The notes beneath the pieces are model-generated. The model was not told the origin of the DNA. It ran no database searches and saw nothing but the letters and a program-made list of their open reading frames with translations. Positions 6,498 to 7,830 of a stretch of DNA of 7,830 nucleotides are shown here, one piece after another (the stretch's first letter is position 1; every line of letters begins with the position of its first letter). This DNA is from Acidobacteriaceae bacterium. GTDB lineage: Bacteria > Acidobacteriota > Terriglobia > Terriglobales > Acidobacteriaceae. Position numbers and translations under genes: made by a program. The DNA lies in contig PLST01000324.1 in assembly GCA_003164255.1 (NCBI GenBank), forward strand, positions 1-7,830. The letters are read 5' to 3'.

Positions 6498-7736
6498 ATG
6501 AACAAAAGATCTTTTAGAACGTGGCGTATCTTTCTAATTCTGGCGATTGCTCCGATTGGGCATCGTTCGGCCTCTTCACAAATGATAGTTGACAGTTTGA
6601 ACGGACCTGTTACCCCGGCTGAGACAGATTCGTTCCTGCGCTTTGTGTCCGGCCTGACTCCCGATGCGGACAATCAAAATAATGCCTGGTCCTACGGTCG
6701 GAGCGGACAAGCAGTTCGAGCCATGGGGATGGTCTACGAAATGAATCATGACGTCCGTGTTCTGAACCAGATGATTCGTTTCTGTGATGCTCTGGCTGCG
6801 GAGCGAAATGATTTGGCCCCAGCGCCTCTTGGGCGGCACATCATCTGGACCGGACGCATCGATCCCGTTTGGCCGAACAACCTGAAGAAAGCTCCCCTCG
6901 AAACAGGAGGGGAACAGGGAGATATGGCGGGAAATCTTGCCTACTGTGCTGTCCTGATTCTGGAGACACAAGCCCTTTGGAATAGCGCCGTCCCAAGCGG
7001 CGACAGCCGTCATTTCGGAATGACTTACCTGGCTCGCGCTAAAACGTACGTGATCGACGCGGATGCATCCATCGATGGGCACATCCTGAGAAGTCTGCTC
7101 GACCTCTCTCATGGCGGTCACCAGTACTTCTCAAAGAGTTCGCCCTACAAGGGCGGAACGCCGGTCCCTTGGAATCAGCAGATGATGTTCAACTACGCTT
7201 TCGAAAACATGGCGATTGCACATCGGCTTCTCAAAGACGATCCCGCCCGGGCGGAAAAGTACCACAAGATCGTTTCCGACAGTCTTGACTGGTTCTTCAC
7301 TGACGGCCAGCAAACCACAATCGATAGCGCAGGCAAGCCCGCATATAACTGGGGCTACGCCCTTCCTGCCAGGGGTGGTGAAGACGCAACTCACGCCAGT
7401 ATGGACGTTGCCGGGTTCTATAGTGCCTATGCGACGGGCGACTATGGACTGGCGCCGGATAAGATGGCGCCGTTCGCGAATACGCTTGTAGACGTGATGA
7501 CAGTTGGGCCGAGGAGCTTTAGCGGACGAGTTGATGGGACAAGCGGAGTAGGCCATGCCGCTAACACAAGGAACCTAGGTAGCGGATATTTTCTCGTGGC
7601 CGAATTCCGTCCGGACGCCTACCTCAGCATGATCTCCCCGGAGTTAGCGGCAGGTGGCACTACGGATAAGGTTGATATATTCTCGCGCTTTTTATGGGCT
7701 AAGAATCGGCGGGCGTCAGCTTTCAACCAGAAGTAG
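6498..7736 (+). CDS. Sec-exported protein of unknown family, probable alpha/alpha-toroid carbohydrate-active enzyme
   Basis: I do not recognise a named family for this 412-residue protein. A basic N-terminus and hydrophobic core (about 11-21) with cleavage near SASSQ (24-28) indicate a Sec signal peptide, unlike the Tat leaders of the three upstream genes. The mature part is mostly helical, with repeated Trp/Tyr-rich segments typical of (alpha/alpha)n toroid glycosidases and polysaccharide lyases: NNAWSYGRSGQAVRAMGMVY (61-80), GGEQGDMAGNLAYCAVLILE (137-156), PWNQQMMFNYAFENMAIAHR (224-243) and DSLDWFF (261-267). YNWGYALPARGGEDATHAS (283-301), continuing to MDVAGFYSAYATGDYG, contains an acidic/His cluster (Glu295, Asp296, His299, Asp303) that could be catalytic or metal-binding. 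This is inference from pattern. The gene follows the esterase by 72 bases with no terminator between, so it is probably co-transcribed. It could cleave or process the glycan backbone after debranching, or be a non-catalytic homologue. Confidence 0.88.
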   Translation: MNKRSFRTWRIFLILAIAPIGHRSASSQMIVDSLNGPVTPAETDSFLRFVSGLTPDADNQNNAWSYGRSGQAVRAMGMVYEMNHDVRVLNQMIRFCDALAAERNDLAPAPLGRHIIWTGRIDPVWPNNLKKAPLETGGEQGDMAGNLAYCAVLILETQALWNSAVPSGDSRHFGMTYLARAKTYVIDADASIDGHILRSLLDLSHGGHQYFSKSSPYKGGTPVPWNQQMMFNYAFENMAIAHRLLKDDPARAEKYHKIVSDSLDWFFTDGQQTTIDSAGKPAYNWGYALPARGGEDATHASMDVAGFYSAYATGDYGLAPDKMAPFANTLVDVMTVGPRSFSGRVDGTSGVGHAANTRNLGSGYFLVAEFRPDAYLSMISPELAAGGTTDKVDIFSRFLWAKNRRASAFNQK

Positions 7737-7830
7737 ATGAGCGGCCCTTGATACACTTCTCGAACATGGCCGGAGTTTTCCCGTCCACCCTGGCGGCGCG
7801 GTGGCTGAGACTTCACCAATAGCCAAGCGC

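Noticed and set aside
6576..7121. Minus-strand 181-codon ORF inside the last gene
   Set aside because: It is antisense to a gene with a strong ribosome-binding site and signal peptide, and has no recognisable domain.
7737..7830. Possible terminator or next gene after the last CDS
   Set aside because: Only a weak GGTG/CACC pairing (about 7801-7818) with a long loop and no T-run is present, and no reading frame continues convincingly to the edge.
1..7830. Mobile element, CRISPR, tRNA or defence-system signatures
   Set aside because: No transposase or recombinase motif, spaced repeats, terminal inverted repeats, tRNA-like fold or defence-related domain could be found on either strand by reading.

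Overview
The window holds a short, co-oriented run of four secreted-protein genes. All are on the + strand and look like part of a polysaccharide-degradation locus of a Gram-negative soil-type bacterium. The best guess for the host is an Acidobacteriota (Terriglobia-like) relative. The reasons are a moderately GC-rich sequence, three consecutive twin-arginine (Tat) leaders on hydrolases, predicted signal cleavage just before Gln or Gln-Ser, and a TonB-dependent-receptor-like C-terminal tail ending in RLIQIGGRLTF at the left edge. This is an inference from style; there is no phylogenetic marker in the window.

Layout: 1-121 is the 3' end of an outer-membrane beta-barrel gene, probably an Oar/TonB-dependent receptor. 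Its reading frame is broken close to the window edge. 122-362 has no gene that can be supported. 363-1838 is a Tat-exported alpha/beta hydrolase with a C-terminal fibronectin-III-like domain. 1955-4525 is a full-length, Tat-exported GH95 glycosidase (alpha-L-fucosidase or alpha-L-galactosidase) with the catalytic residues in place. 4629-6425 is a Tat-exported type-B carboxylesterase. 6498-7736 is a Sec-exported protein of about 410 residues, unrecognised at family level, that looks like an all-helical toroid (glycosidase or lyase type). 7737-7830 holds no recognisable gene.

The gaps between the genes are short (about 116, 103 and 72 bases) and contain no convincing terminator, so 363-7736 could be one transcript. 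A coherent reading is that two esterases remove acyl groups (acetyl, feruloyl or similar) from a decorated plant or microbial glycan, the GH95 enzyme removes terminal alpha-1,2-linked L-fucose or L-galactose, and the last protein cuts or binds the exposed chain. A neighbouring TonB-dependent receptor would take up the products. The substrate is not determined by the sequence.

No defence system, mobile element, CRISPR array or RNA gene was found. The most useful second looks are the uncharacterised last protein, the esterase-fucosidase-esterase Tat cassette, the broken receptor tail, and several mini-ORFs whose stop or start codons overlap those of the main genes.
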